Shown here: positions 1-7,824 of the stretch, piece by piece
How the letters are laid out: every line of letters begins with the position of its first letter
How positions within the stretch are numbered: position 1 is the first letter of the stretch
Origin: Devosia sp.
GTDB taxonomy: Bacteria > Pseudomonadota > Alphaproteobacteria > Rhizobiales > Devosiaceae
Length of the DNA: 28,255 nucleotides
Assembly: GCA_011322005.1 (NCBI GenBank)
Contig: DROE01000155.1
Span: forward strand, 1-28,255
Reading direction: 5' to 3'
Made by a program: the position numbers and the translations under genes
The notes under the pieces: model-generated
Database searches by the model: none
What the model was told of the DNA's origin: nothing
What the model saw: the letters and a program-made list of their open reading frames with translations, nothing else

Positions 1-178
1 CAATACCGGCGCGAAGTCCTTCGGCCATATCCCCATATGGTCTTCAATCCTTCGCTTGGTCCTGTCACAAAAAACGCTCCGTCAGAATGGTTCAATCTAA
101 ACATGAAACGGTCTAGGAACGCAAAGAGTTGGCGCGTTAACCCCATCCTGACGTAACAATCCTTGAATTGAGCCGGGT
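1..178. other. Left-edge non-coding or partial-gene stretch
   Basis: No gene can be called with confidence here. On the minus strand a frame opens with ATG at 114 and stays open to the left edge (34 codons), and two shorter out-of-frame or in-frame ATGs lie at 36 and 28. An AAGGA sequence sits about 11 bases before the ATG at 36. Any of these could be the start of a gene lying mostly outside the window. On the plus strand a frame is open from base 1 to a TAA at 154-156, which could be the tail of a plus-strand gene, but its translation is not recognisable. Confidence 0.3.
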
Positions 179-844
179 TCAGCCCGCCAAAAAACGTTCC
201 CGCACCAGATGCAGATCGTCCATTATCGCAATGGTCAGAGCGCGCATCTCATCGGTGGGGGAAAGCATGTCGGGCACCATGATGGTTTGCATGCCCGCAC
301 CGTGAGCGGCGCGCACCCCATTGTGAGAATCTTCAAGCGCCAGACAGTTTTCCGGCTCAACCTCAAGCCACTCAGCGGCCGTGATGTAGGGTTCGGGGTG
401 GGGTTTACCGTTTTCCACATCGTCGCGGGTAACGATGGCGGCAAAGTGGGGAGACAGGTCGGCCCGGTTGAGATGGTGGTGGGCCGCTTCATAGCCGGTG
501 GAGGTGGCCACGCCAACGGGGATTTCCAATTCGTTGAGAAGGTTCAGCAACTCGCGCACGCCGGGCTTGACCGGTACATGGGCCATCATTTGCGTTGCAA
601 GGACCTGGCGCAGATTGATATTGTATTCCTCAAACGGGAACTCTTCACCCATGATTTGGCGCAACAAAACTTCCGTGGCGTCCTCAGCCAGCCCTACCGT
701 CTGCAATTGCACCTCAACGCTCATGGGAAAACCAAGTGCCTTGGCTGCATCCATCGCCGCTTTCTGATAGAGCACTTCGCTGTCAATCAGCACCCCGTCC
801 ATATCAAATATCACGGCATCAAGGTCCTGGGGGATGAAGGGCAT
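179..844 (-). CDS. HAD-IA family hydrolase (phosphatase / beta-phosphoglucomutase-like)
   Basis: Cytosolic HAD superfamily subfamily IA enzyme, 221 residues from the chosen start, a normal length for the family. All four HAD motifs are visible: motif I DMDGVLIDSE with the nucleophile Asp14 and acid/base Asp16; motif II Thr114 in GVATST; motif III Lys147 in GKPHP; motif IV Glu171-Asp172 in LEDSHNG. The small helical cap lies between motifs I and II. Members hydrolyse sugar phosphates, phosphoglycolate or nucleotides, or isomerise glucose phosphates; the substrate cannot be told from sequence. The frame can be extended to a GTG at 904, but the ATG at 844 is preceded by AAAGGA (856-861) at good spacing and the family normally begins just before motif I, so 844 is preferred. 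It lies 283 bases downstream of dcd on the same strand, probably as a separate unit. Confidence 0.88.
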   Translation of the reverse strand: MPFIPQDLDAVIFDMDGVLIDSEVLYQKAAMDAAKALGFPMSVEVQLQTVGLAEDATEVLLRQIMGEEFPFEEYNINLRQVLATQMMAHVPVKPGVRELLNLLNELEIPVGVATSTGYEAAHHHLNRADLSPHFAAIVTRDDVENGKPHPEPYITAAEWLEVEPENCLALEDSHNGVRAAHGAGMQTIMVPDMLSPTDEMRALTIAIMDDLHLVRERFLAG

Positions 845-1127
845 GGGAAAAACAGTCCTTTGATTGGCAGCGCGAGCTTTTAGCAGAGATGCAGGTGCGT
901 TCACAGCAGAGAATTGTCTGGTGTCCGCTTTTTTGCGTCTGGAACTGCTTCTGGAGCCGGTTTCCGGACGGCCATTTGCTTCGTGTCAACGACCCCGATC
1001 TTTGCCTGGCGAAACCTGCGGTTCAGTTTCCGTTGCGGACCAATAGCCTTGCAGACATCCCTGCTCAAATGAACGATTGGAAAAGTTGGGCAATGTTTCA
1101 GCAGTTCGGGAACCGCGGCTGGCCAGC
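845..1127. other. Intergenic gap dcd to HAD gene, with a weak hairpin after dcd
   Basis: No convincing coding frame. Immediately after the dcd stop there is a 10-bp palindrome GCTGGCCAGC (1118-1127), then, on the minus strand, a 7-bp stem-loop with one G-U pair (1101-1116). No strong U-tract follows, so it is at best a weak terminator for dcd. A second stem (937-944 with 962-969, one wobble pair) lies nearer the HAD gene and also lacks a U-tract. No good promoter was recognised for the HAD gene. Confidence 0.35.
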
Positions 1128-2237
1128 TCAAGCAGGATTTCCAAAAGGCTTGAAGTGTTTTGAGAGTTTGAGGCTCTGGGCCTGATAGTTGGAGCCAAGA
1201 TCGCTCCCATAGAGCAGTTCAGGGCGCTTTGCCATGCGCTCGTAAATCAGCCGCCCGATGGTCTGGCCGTGACCGAGCAGAAACGGCACCTCGTGACTGC
1301 GCACTTCAAGCACGGCGCGCGAGCCCTCTCCGCCCGCCGCCGCGTGGCCAAAACCGGGGTCGAAGAACCCTGCATAGTGAACCCTGAACTCACCCACCAG
1401 ATGGTCGAACGGCAGCATCTCGGCGGCGAAATCGGGGGGGACGTGCACGCTTTCCCGGCTGACCAGAATGTAAAACTCATCCGGGTCAAGAATAATGTCC
1501 TGGCGTCCACGAATGGTCAGCGGGTCCCAGAAATCAAGAACATCAAGGGCTTCTTTCCTGTCCACATCAACAACAGCGGTATGGCGTTTTGAGCGGAAGC
1601 CAATGAGACCATCGCGCCCCTCTCCCTTGAGGTCTATGGACAGGGAAACCCCGTCGGCAACCTTTGTGTTGGGGTTGAACACCAGAGTCTGCTCCTTGTG
1701 CAGGGCCTGATGCTCCTCCACCGACAGTCGCGTTTTTCCTTTGCGGAACCGCATCTGGCTCAGGCGCGAGCCGGTGCGCGCCAGCACAGGGAATGTACGG
1801 GGGGAAACCTCCAGATAAAGGGGGCCCTGATAGCCTGCCGGCACCGTATCAAAACTGCGGGCATAGTCGCAGATTACGCGGGTGAAAATATCCAGGCGCC
1901 CGGTGGAACTTTTGGGGTTGGCGGTAGCGCCAACCTCCTCGGGCAGGGTCAGTGTCTCCAGCAACGGCACCAGATAGACGCAGCCGCGCTCAAGTACCGC
2001 ACCGGCGCGCAGGTCAATTTCATGCAGTTTCAACTCGTCAATGCGCTCGTTGACTGTGTGTTGCGGGCCGGGCAGAAAACTGGAGCGCACCCGAAACGCC
2101 TTTTCGCCCAGACGCAGGTCGAGGGAAGCGGGCTGCACCTGATCTTCGTCGAAATCCCGACAGGCGCGAATGGCTTGAGTGTCGTGAAGTTTGTTGATGA
2201 GTTCCGCTGAAAATATTCCGTCCGGCCAGTTACCCAT
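1128..2237 (-). CDS. dcd: 2'-deoxycytidine 5'-triphosphate deaminase, alphaproteobacterial two-domain type
   Basis: Deaminates dCTP to dUTP, feeding dUMP and thymidylate synthesis in the cytosol. At 369 residues this is the long form found in alphaproteobacteria, in which two dUTPase/Dcd-like folds are fused, rather than the roughly 190-residue E. coli enzyme. The first half holds QPASLDLRLG (residues 35-44) and ANPKSSTGRLD (about 106-116). The second half holds LDPDEFYILVSRE, EFRVHYAGFFDPGFG, and the C-terminal GSNYQAQ-LKLSKHF segment typical of the family. The frame extends upstream to a GTG at 2363, but that region overlaps the metZ riboswitch on the other strand and is not conserved in the family as I know it, so the ATG at 2237 is chosen. 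Its Shine-Dalgarno match is poor. It is divergent from metZ. Confidence 0.92.
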   Translation of the reverse strand: MGNWPDGIFSAELINKLHDTQAIRACRDFDEDQVQPASLDLRLGEKAFRVRSSFLPGPQHTVNERIDELKLHEIDLRAGAVLERGCVYLVPLLETLTLPEEVGATANPKSSTGRLDIFTRVICDYARSFDTVPAGYQGPLYLEVSPRTFPVLARTGSRLSQMRFRKGKTRLSVEEHQALHKEQTLVFNPNTKVADGVSLSIDLKGEGRDGLIGFRSKRHTAVVDVDRKEALDVLDFWDPLTIRGRQDIILDPDEFYILVSRESVHVPPDFAAEMLPFDHLVGEFRVHYAGFFDPGFGHAAAGGEGSRAVLEVRSHEVPFLLGHGQTIGRLIYERMAKRPELLYGSDLGSNYQAQSLKLSKHFKPFGNPA

Positions 2238-2294
2238 AATCTGAAGAACCCGATTTGAAACCCGCTTTGAGGCTCTGGTTAGCAACCCATGTGA

Positions 2295-2323
2295 TTGACG
2301 CCAAGCGCTAAAAGGTTTTACAT
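2295..2323 (+). promoter_or_regulatory. Probable metZ promoter
   Basis: TTGACG (2295-2300), 17 bases, then TTACAT (2318-2323). The -35 is strong and the -10 is weak (3 of 6 to TATAAT). The predicted start at about 2330 falls exactly at the first base of the SAM-II aptamer, which supports the assignment. Confidence 0.5.
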
Positions 2324-2330
2324 CGCGCAC

Positions 2331-2386
2331 CAGTGGTGATTTGGCCGGTCTGATTGCAGCCACTCAAAATAACTTGCTAAACGACC
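2331..2386 (+). promoter_or_regulatory. SAM-II (SAM_alpha) riboswitch aptamer upstream of metZ
   Basis: Matches the SAM-II class known before methionine genes in alphaproteobacteria. Stem P1 is AGTGG (2332-2336) paired with CCACT (2360-2364). The conserved loop reads GTGATTTGGCCGG and is followed by TTGCAGCCAC. The A/U-rich segment and the diagnostic TTGCTAAA (2374-2381) come next. The predicted pseudoknot pairs GGTC (2347-2350) with GACC (2383-2386). SAM binding should stabilise the pseudoknot and lower metZ expression, the usual feedback on methionine synthesis. This is established for the class; here it is inferred from sequence and context. Confidence 0.9.
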
Positions 2387-2389
2387 AGT

Positions 2390-2421
2390 GAACCGGCCGC
2401 TTGGTCGGTTCTTTTGGTTTT
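2390..2421 (+). terminator. Intrinsic terminator in the SAM-II expression platform
   Basis: A 9-bp stem with one G-U pair, GAACCGGCC (2390-2398) with GGTCGGTTC (2403-2411), closes a GCTT loop and is followed by TTTTGGTTTT (2412-2421). The metZ Shine-Dalgarno GGAG starts at 2422, directly after it. The 5' arm can instead pair with the aptamer loop (2342-2349 with 2392-2399), and CGACCA (2382-2387) can pair with TGGTCG (2402-2407). Both alternatives are incompatible with the SAM-bound pseudoknot, so this looks like a transcription-attenuation switch. Confidence 0.75.
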
Positions 2422-2435
2422 GGAGACTTGAAAAT

Positions 2436-3641
2436 ATGTCCTGCGAGAAAAATCCGCTCAGCGATACGAAAAGCCGCTCGGCCCGAACCATTGCCGTGCA
2501 CGCAGGGCAGGAGCGAAGCCAGCATGGTGAAACCTCTGAAGCCATCTATATGAATTCGGGCTTTACCTACCCAAACAGCGCAGCGGCCGAAGCCCGGTTC
2601 AAGGGCGAAGAGGCAGGGTTTATCTATTCGCGTTTTTCAAATCCAACGGTTGAGATGTTTCAAAACCGCATGGCTCAACTCGAACGCGCCGAAGCCGCCC
2701 GGGCCACGGCCACGGGCATGGCAGCGGTCACCACCGCCCTGATGGCGCAGGTCAAAGCGGGCGACCATGTCGTGGCCTCCCGCGCCCTCTTCGGGGGCTG
2801 CCGGTTTGTGGTCGAGGACTATCTGCCGCGCTGGGGTGTTGCAACAACGCTGGTCGACGGACGCGATGCAACAAATTTCGCCAAAGCCATGCAGCCCGAT
2901 ACAAAGCTGGTTTTTCTGGAAACACCCACCAATCCGACGCTCGATCTGGTCGACATTGCTGCGGTCGCTGACATTGCCCATGCCCATGGTGCAATATTGG
3001 TGGTGGACAATGTGTTCGCCACCCCAATCTGGCAAAAGCCGTTGGAGCTAGGCGCTGATCTGGTGGTCTATTCGGCAACCAAGCATATGGACGGACAGGG
3101 GCGGGCGCTGGGTGGCATTATTTTGGGCTCTGAAGAACTTATCGGAGGCGATATTCACACAATTATCCGCCAGACCGGCCCCTCCATCAGCCCGTTCAAT
3201 GCCTGGATCATGCTCAAGGGGCTGGAGACGCTGGACCTCAGGGTGCGTCAGATGACAGAAAACGCCGGTAAGGTCGCCGACTTTCTGGCCGGGCACGAGA
3301 AAGTCAAACAGGTGATGTATCCCTTTCACAAAAGCCATGGCCAATATGAGCTGGCAAAAAAACAGATGAGCGGTGGCTCCAACATGGTGTCGTTTGAAGT
3401 AAAGGGCGGACAGGAAGAAGCGTTCAAAGTTGCCGATGCTCTGAGCATTTTCCTAATCTCGAACAATCTGGGGGACGCAAAATCCATCATCTCGCATCCG
3501 GCGACCACCACCCACCAGCGTTTCAGCGAAGAGGTTCTGGCCGAACTCAATATCAGTGGCGGTTTGCTACGCCTCTCGGTGGGGCTGGAGGATGCCGATG
3601 ATCTGATCGCTGACCTCAGTTTCGGGCTGGAGCAGATTTAG
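2436..3641 (+). CDS. metZ: O-succinylhomoserine sulfhydrylase
   Basis: PLP enzyme of the Cys/Met metabolism family that makes homocysteine from O-succinylhomoserine and sulfide, the direct sulfhydrylation route of methionine synthesis. It has 401 residues. The PLP lysine is Lys216 in YSATKHMDGQGR, Tyr64 and Arg66 of the phosphate-binding region lie in YSRFSNPT, and the cofactor-stacking Asp191 lies in VVDN. Cystathionine gamma-synthase is a close alternative, but the SATKH-DGQGR-LGG form and the alphaproteobacterial SAM-II context favour MetZ. The frame can begin at a GTG at 2388, but that codon lies next to the terminator stem; ATG 2436 has GGAG at 2422-2425. The stop codon overlaps that of the convergent phosphatidyltransferase gene by 4 bases (TTAG). 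Expression should be repressed when SAM is plentiful. Confidence 0.93.
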   Translation: MSCEKNPLSDTKSRSARTIAVHAGQERSQHGETSEAIYMNSGFTYPNSAAAEARFKGEEAGFIYSRFSNPTVEMFQNRMAQLERAEAARATATGMAAVTTALMAQVKAGDHVVASRALFGGCRFVVEDYLPRWGVATTLVDGRDATNFAKAMQPDTKLVFLETPTNPTLDLVDIAAVADIAHAHGAILVVDNVFATPIWQKPLELGADLVVYSATKHMDGQGRALGGIILGSEELIGGDIHTIIRQTGPSISPFNAWIMLKGLETLDLRVRQMTENAGKVADFLAGHEKVKQVMYPFHKSHGQYELAKKQMSGGSNMVSFEVKGGQEEAFKVADALSIFLISNNLGDAKSIISHPATTTHQRFSEEVLAELNISGGLLRLSVGLEDADDLIADLSFGLEQI

Positions 3642-4258
3642 TCATCTATGGAAGTCGGGAACTCGCGCCGGGCGCGCAGCATCCGCATGATTGAGGTGTA
3701 GAACGTGGCCGCGGCAAAGATATGGGCGAGCGGCATAAAAAGGCCGGGCCAGACGCAGATGACCACAAAAAACGCGATGGTTTCGGTGCCTTCAAGCAGG
3801 CCATCGGTGAAATAGAGGTTTTTCTCTCCCCTGTCGCTGGTGGAAAGGCCATTGCGCTCCGCCAGTACGGAATAGCCCAGAAATGTCGCACCGTTTACAT
3901 AAAAACTGAGCAGCAGCACTGAAGCGGCGAGGGCATTTGCCTCCGGATTGACGATGGCAAAAGCAAGGGGAATTGCCCCGTAGAACAAAAAATCGGCGAC
4001 AATATCCAGGTAGCCGCCAAAATCGGTCTTTTGGGTGGCCCGGGCAACCGCCCCGTCCAGACCATCGGCAAGGCGGGAGAGCAGCACAAAAACAATGGCG
4101 GCGGAATAGTTGCCCAAGGCAATGAGCAACGCCGCAATCAACCCCAGAACCAGCCCGGCAAGGGTCACCGAATTGGCACTTACTCCCATCGCGGCCAGCC
4201 ATTTGCCAACGCGGTTCAGGGGCGGGTCGATGATTTTGCGCATGGCACCGTCAAGCAT
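3638..4258 (-). CDS. CDP-alcohol phosphatidyltransferase family membrane enzyme
   Basis: Integral membrane enzyme that transfers a phosphatidyl (or similar) group from a CDP-alcohol to an acceptor alcohol in phospholipid synthesis; the acceptor is not evident. It has 206 residues and about five or six hydrophobic segments. The family signature is present at residues 65-89: Asp65, Asp68-Gly69, Ala72-Arg73, Gly81, Asp85 and Asp89, the metal-binding and catalytic aspartates. The gap between the Arg and the Gly is 7 residues, one shorter than in E. coli PgsA. The frame extends to a TTG at 4291, but ATG 4258 follows a good AGGGAG Shine-Dalgarno. It is divergent from trkH and converges on metZ with a 4-base overlap. 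It is not the obvious housekeeping PgsA, so no gene symbol is given. Confidence 0.85.
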   Translation of the reverse strand: MLDGAMRKIIDPPLNRVGKWLAAMGVSANSVTLAGLVLGLIAALLIALGNYSAAIVFVLLSRLADGLDGAVARATQKTDFGGYLDIVADFLFYGAIPLAFAIVNPEANALAASVLLLSFYVNGATFLGYSVLAERNGLSTSDRGEKNLYFTDGLLEGTETIAFFVVICVWPGLFMPLAHIFAAATFYTSIMRMLRARREFPTSIDD

Positions 4259-4281
4259 TGCCGCACTCCCTGCCTTGTTGT

Positions 4282-4301
4282 CCGGTAACAAATAACACCG
4301 G
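4282..4301. repeat. Inverted repeat CCGGT-N10-ACCGG in the trkH divergent promoter region
   Basis: Perfect 5-bp arms (4282-4286 and 4297-4301) flank an A/T-rich core, upstream of both the phosphatidyltransferase gene and trkH. It could be an operator. There is no direct evidence for a cognate regulator. Confidence 0.3.
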
Positions 4302-4361
4302 AGCCGTTCACGCGTAAATCAACTCTTGTCAGACACACAAAACGCAATTTCCTTGCGGGCG

Positions 4362-4381
4362 GGGCCAAGTTGGGCCAAATT
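4362..4381. repeat. Tandem 10-bp direct repeat before trkH
   Basis: GGGCCAAGTT (4362-4371) is followed directly by GGGCCAAATT (4372-4381), with one mismatch and about one helical turn per unit. It sits 28 bases before the trkH start, in the probable 5' leader. Function unknown. Confidence 0.35.
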
Positions 4382-4409
4382 GCGCCTCTCATCAAGGCGA
4401 CGGGCACAA

Positions 4410-5858
4410 ATGGGTTTTCGTTCTATTCAGACCATCATTGGTGCGCTGGTGGCTGCGCTGGGGCTGAGCATGTTGCTGCCTGCCATTGCCGATGGTGTTG
4501 CGGGCCATGAGGACTGGCGGGTGTTTGCGGGCGCTTCGCTGGTGACAACGCTCTCGGGGGCGGGCCTTTGGGCCTCCTCGGCGGGGAAAATCGAGACCCT
4601 GACCTTGCGGCAGGCGTTTTTGCTGACCGCGCTCATCTGGGTGGTCCTCACCCTGTTCGGGTCACTGCCCCTTTACTGGTCGGACCTCAATCTGAGCTTC
4701 ACCGATGCGCTTTTTGAGGCCATGTCGGGTATAACCACAACCGGGGCCACTGTCATCACAACGCTTGATACCGCACCGCCCGGCATTTTGTTGTGGCGGG
4801 GGCTGCTGCAATGGTTCGGGGGACTTGGCATTGTGGTGATGGCCATTGCCGTTCTACCCATGTTGCAGGTTGGTGGCATGCAGATGTTCAGGGCGGAAGC
4901 CTTTGAAACCCCGGATAAAATCCTGCCGCGAGCGGCTCAGATTGCCGGGGGCATGACCCTGATTTACGGTGTTCTGACCATTTTGGCTGCTGCCGCCTAC
5001 TGGTTTTTCGGCATGGGCCTGTTCGATGCCATCGTGCACGCAATGACCACGGTGGCCACCGGGGGCTTTTCCACCCGCAACGGATCGATTGAATCCTATG
5101 AATCCATCGCCATTGACTATACCAGCGTCACCTTCATGATTTTGGGCGCTTTGCCTTTTGCGCTTTATCTGGGGGCCGTGCAATATGGTCACTGGAAACG
5201 CCTTTTTGCAGATTCCCAGATACGTACATTCTTTTTGCTGCTGGTCGCCGTCACCACAGGCATGATGATTGTGCAGGTTCAGGGCAACATCTATCAGGGG
5301 GAAGAAGCGTTCCGGCACGCGCTGTTTTCCGTCACCTCGGTGATGACCGGCACCGGCTACGCCACCGTTGACTATGGCGCGTGGGGGCCGTGGGCAACAT
5401 CGGTGTTTTTCTTTCTGACCTTTGTTGGCGGGTGTACCGGCTCCACCTCGTGCGGCATCAAGATTTTCCGCTTTCAGGTGCTGGCCCGTGACCTTTACCA
5501 GCATGTGCGCCAAATCCTGATGCCCTCACTGGTTTATGTGAAGCGCTACAATGGCGCACCGCTGCCCGAAAGCGTTTCCATTTCGGTGCAGAGTTTTGTG
5601 TTTCTTTATATAGTGAGCTTTTTTGTGCTGGCGCTGGCGCTGACCGCCACCGGCATGGATCCGGTCACAGCCCTTTCGGGCGCGGCCACTGCCATTTCCA
5701 ATGTGGGGCCGGGTCTTGGGGACATTATTGGTCCGGCGGGAAACTTCGCGTCCCTCTCCGATGTGGCCAAATGGCTGTTGACCGCCGGCATGCTGGTGGG
5801 GCGTCTGGAAATCCTGATTATTCTGGTGATGTTCACCCCGCGCTTCTGGCGGGGTTAA
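4410..5858 (+). CDS. trkH: Trk-type potassium uptake membrane subunit TrkH
   Basis: Inner-membrane K+ translocating subunit of the Trk/Ktr/HKT superfamily, which works with a TrkA NAD-binding regulator not present in this window. It has 482 residues, matching the usual roughly 480. The four pore loops with their selectivity glycines are visible: TTTGAT (109-114), ATGGFS (216-221), TGTGYA (313-318) and GCTGSTSCGIK (341-351), the last leading into the cytosolic helix. Roughly ten hydrophobic membrane segments surround them. The frame opens at a TTG at 4326, but no ribosome site precedes it; ATG 4410, after AAGGCGA, gives the normal family N-terminus. The stop TAA overlaps the hslO stop codon by 4 bases (TTAA). 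Confidence 0.93.
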   Translation: MGFRSIQTIIGALVAALGLSMLLPAIADGVAGHEDWRVFAGASLVTTLSGAGLWASSAGKIETLTLRQAFLLTALIWVVLTLFGSLPLYWSDLNLSFTDALFEAMSGITTTGATVITTLDTAPPGILLWRGLLQWFGGLGIVVMAIAVLPMLQVGGMQMFRAEAFETPDKILPRAAQIAGGMTLIYGVLTILAAAAYWFFGMGLFDAIVHAMTTVATGGFSTRNGSIESYESIAIDYTSVTFMILGALPFALYLGAVQYGHWKRLFADSQIRTFFLLLVAVTTGMMIVQVQGNIYQGEEAFRHALFSVTSVMTGTGYATVDYGAWGPWATSVFFFLTFVGGCTGSTSCGIKIFRFQVLARDLYQHVRQILMPSLVYVKRYNGAPLPESVSISVQSFVFLYIVSFFVLALALTATGMDPVTALSGAATAISNVGPGLGDIIGPAGNFASLSDVAKWLLTAGMLVGRLEILIILVMFTPRFWRG

Positions 5859-6850
5859 AACTGGTTGGGATTGAAGTGGTAGGTGGCTGAGCAGAATTCG
5901 CACACGACTTCAATCTGACCATCCACCGCCATTTCCTGACGTTCCTTGTCGGAAAAATTTTCGTTGAGCATGGTTTCGGTGCGCTCGGCCGAGCAGGAGC
6001 ATCTGGCTTCGAGTTGCTCGGGTTCGAACACGCGCACGCCTTTTTCGTTGAACAGGCGAAACAGCAAACGCTCTGCCGATACATCCGGGTCAACCAGCTC
6101 AGCATCGCTCAGGGTTGCGAACAATGCTTTTGTCTCAACCCAGTTATCGGCTTCGACAAAACCGCTGGCGCTTTCCTCTGTGTCGCCGCCGGGCAGATCG
6201 GCAAACCCCGCTTCACCGGCGGGGGGAAAAAACTGCACCATCATGCCCCCGGCCCGCCAGCTTGCACCAGCGTTGCCGCGCCTCGTGTGTTCTGCTACCG
6301 CAAGCCGGACCTTGGTGGGGATTTGCTCGGATTGGGCAAAATAATGCTCCGCCGCCACCTCAAGCCCTTCGCCCTCAAGGGCAACGATGCCCTGATAGCG
6401 TTCCGTATGGGGGCCCTGATCCACCGTCATGGCCAGGTGTCCGGTCCCCAGAAGCGCAGCGGAGGTGGTTTTTCCACTCCCAAGCGCTTCATCCAGCGCT
6501 TCTTTGTCAAAGCGTGCATAACCGCGCAGACCATCGGGCGCGTCCAGATCGATGACAATCATGTTGATCGCACCATCGGTCTGGGTCTGAAGAATAAAGC
6601 GCCCCTCAAACTTGAGCGAAGAACCCATCAGGGCGGCAAGGGTCACCGCTTCGCCAAGCAGGCGGGCCACCGGTGCGGGATAGTCGTGACGGGTGAGAAT
6701 GGTATTCAGCGCCCCGGCCAGACGCACGACACGGCCCCGGCCGTCAAGATTTTCCAGGGTGAAGGGTACGGCCACATCGTCGCCGCTCTCCTGCCGGTCC
6801 AGCCCGAACCGGGCAAGGCTGGCTCTTTGACCGCTTTCCGTCTTGCTCAT
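5855..6850 (-). CDS. hslO: Hsp33 redox-regulated chaperone
   Basis: Cytosolic holdase chaperone activated by oxidative unfolding. It has 331 residues: an N-terminal Hsp33 fold with LLGEA-TLAALMGSSLKFEGRF, then GLRGYAR, and the C-terminal zinc redox switch CxC (Cys284, Cys286) with CxxC (Cys317, Cys320). All four zinc cysteines are present, so redox control should be intact. The ATG at 6850 shares its A with the argF TGA stop (TGATG), which suggests translational coupling; a GTG three bases upstream is less likely. It is the last gene of argD-argF-hslO, an arrangement common in Rhizobiales. It converges on trkH with a 4-base overlap. Confidence 0.94.
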   Translation of the reverse strand: MSKTESGQRASLARFGLDRQESGDDVAVPFTLENLDGRGRVVRLAGALNTILTRHDYPAPVARLLGEAVTLAALMGSSLKFEGRFILQTQTDGAINMIVIDLDAPDGLRGYARFDKEALDEALGSGKTTSAALLGTGHLAMTVDQGPHTERYQGIVALEGEGLEVAAEHYFAQSEQIPTKVRLAVAEHTRRGNAGASWRAGGMMVQFFPPAGEAGFADLPGGDTEESASGFVEADNWVETKALFATLSDAELVDPDVSAERLLFRLFNEKGVRVFEPEQLEARCSCSAERTETMLNENFSDKERQEMAVDGQIEVVCEFCSATYHFNPNQF

Positions 6851-7791
6851 CACAGTTGCTCAATTCCAAAGGCCCACAGCAGAATAGCCTTTTGCACATG
6901 AAGGCGGTTTTCCGCTTCATCAAAAACCACCGATTGCGGTCCTTCGATAACTTCATTGGTCACTTCATCGCCCCGGTGGGCGGGCAGACAGTGCATGAAA
7001 AGTGCTTTCTTGTCAGCAAGCGCCATCAGCGAGCGGTCAACCCGGTAGGGACCAAGGACCCTGAGGCGTTCCTCCTTGTCCTTGTCCCCCATGGAAACCC
7101 AGGTGTCGGTAATCACCAGATCAGCGCCTTCAACGGCAGCTTTTGCGTCTGTGGTCACAGAAATCCTGTCACCGGCCTCCGCGATATCGGCCAGCATGCC
7201 TTGCGAGGGACCGTAAGCGTCGGGGCAGGCGATGTTGAGCCTGTTGCCAAACAGGGCGGTTGCATGCACCCAGGATGCAAGCACATTGTTGGCGTCCCCG
7301 ACCCAGGCAACCTTTGCCTCCCCGATGGGGCCACGATGTTCCTCATAGGTCTGGATGTCGGCCATTATCTGGCAGGGGTGGGAGGCTCCGGTCAGCCCGT
7401 TGATAACGGGAATGGTGGCGGCACCCGCCAGTTCGAGCAAATCGTCATGGCTCAGAATACGGATCATGATGGCGTCCACATAGCGCGACATGACACGGGC
7501 GGTGTCGGCAAGGGACTCTTCGCGGGAGAGCTGCATTTCCCTGCCTGTCAGCATCAGCGTTTCGCCGCCAAGCTGGCGCATGCCCACATCAAAGGAAACG
7601 CGGGTGCGGGTGCTTTCGCGCTCAAAAATCATTGCCAGCACTTTGTCTTTGAGCAGGAGCGGACGCTCCCCCGCCTTCAGGCGCGCTTTGAGTTCAACGG
7701 AAAGGTCCAGAATGGCGCCAAGGGTCTTCCGGTCAAAATCCCTGAGATCAAGAAAGTGCCGGAAGACGGCAAGATCGCTCTGCGTTTTCAT
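6850..7791 (-). CDS. argF: Ornithine carbamoyltransferase
   Basis: Converts ornithine and carbamoyl phosphate to citrulline in arginine biosynthesis, as a cytosolic trimer. It has 313 residues. Carbamoyl-phosphate binding is shown by STRTR (60-64) and HPCQ (138-141). The ornithine site is shown by DTWVSMGD (229-236) and HCLPAHRG (267-274). The frame can be read back to a TTG at 7824, but ATG 7791 is preceded by AAGGA at 8 bases. It begins 33 bases after argD and is followed by hslO with a TGATG overlap, so the three are almost certainly co-transcribed. Confidence 0.96.
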   Translation of the reverse strand: MKTQSDLAVFRHFLDLRDFDRKTLGAILDLSVELKARLKAGERPLLLKDKVLAMIFERESTRTRVSFDVGMRQLGGETLMLTGREMQLSREESLADTARVMSRYVDAIMIRILSHDDLLELAGAATIPVINGLTGASHPCQIMADIQTYEEHRGPIGEAKVAWVGDANNVLASWVHATALFGNRLNIACPDAYGPSQGMLADIAEAGDRISVTTDAKAAVEGADLVITDTWVSMGDKDKEERLRVLGPYRVDRSLMALADKKALFMHCLPAHRGDEVTNEVIEGPQSVVFDEAENRLHVQKAILLWAFGIEQL

Positions 7792-7824
7792 GGGGCTGGT
7801 CCTTGATGAAGGTTGGTCGGGCAA

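Noticed and set aside
901..1000. Stem at 937-969 as a terminator
   Set aside because: It lacks a U-tract on either strand; an A-run follows it on the minus strand.
2238..2363. N-terminal extension of dcd to a GTG at 2363
   Set aside because: It would overlap the metZ riboswitch and promoter, is not in the family as I know it, and the ATG at 2237 gives the expected length.
2388..2435. N-terminal extension of metZ to a GTG at 2388
   Set aside because: These bases form the terminator stem and U-tract of the riboswitch.
4326..4409. TTG start for trkH adding 28 residues
   Set aside because: No ribosome site, basic non-family sequence, and ATG 4410 gives the usual TrkH length.
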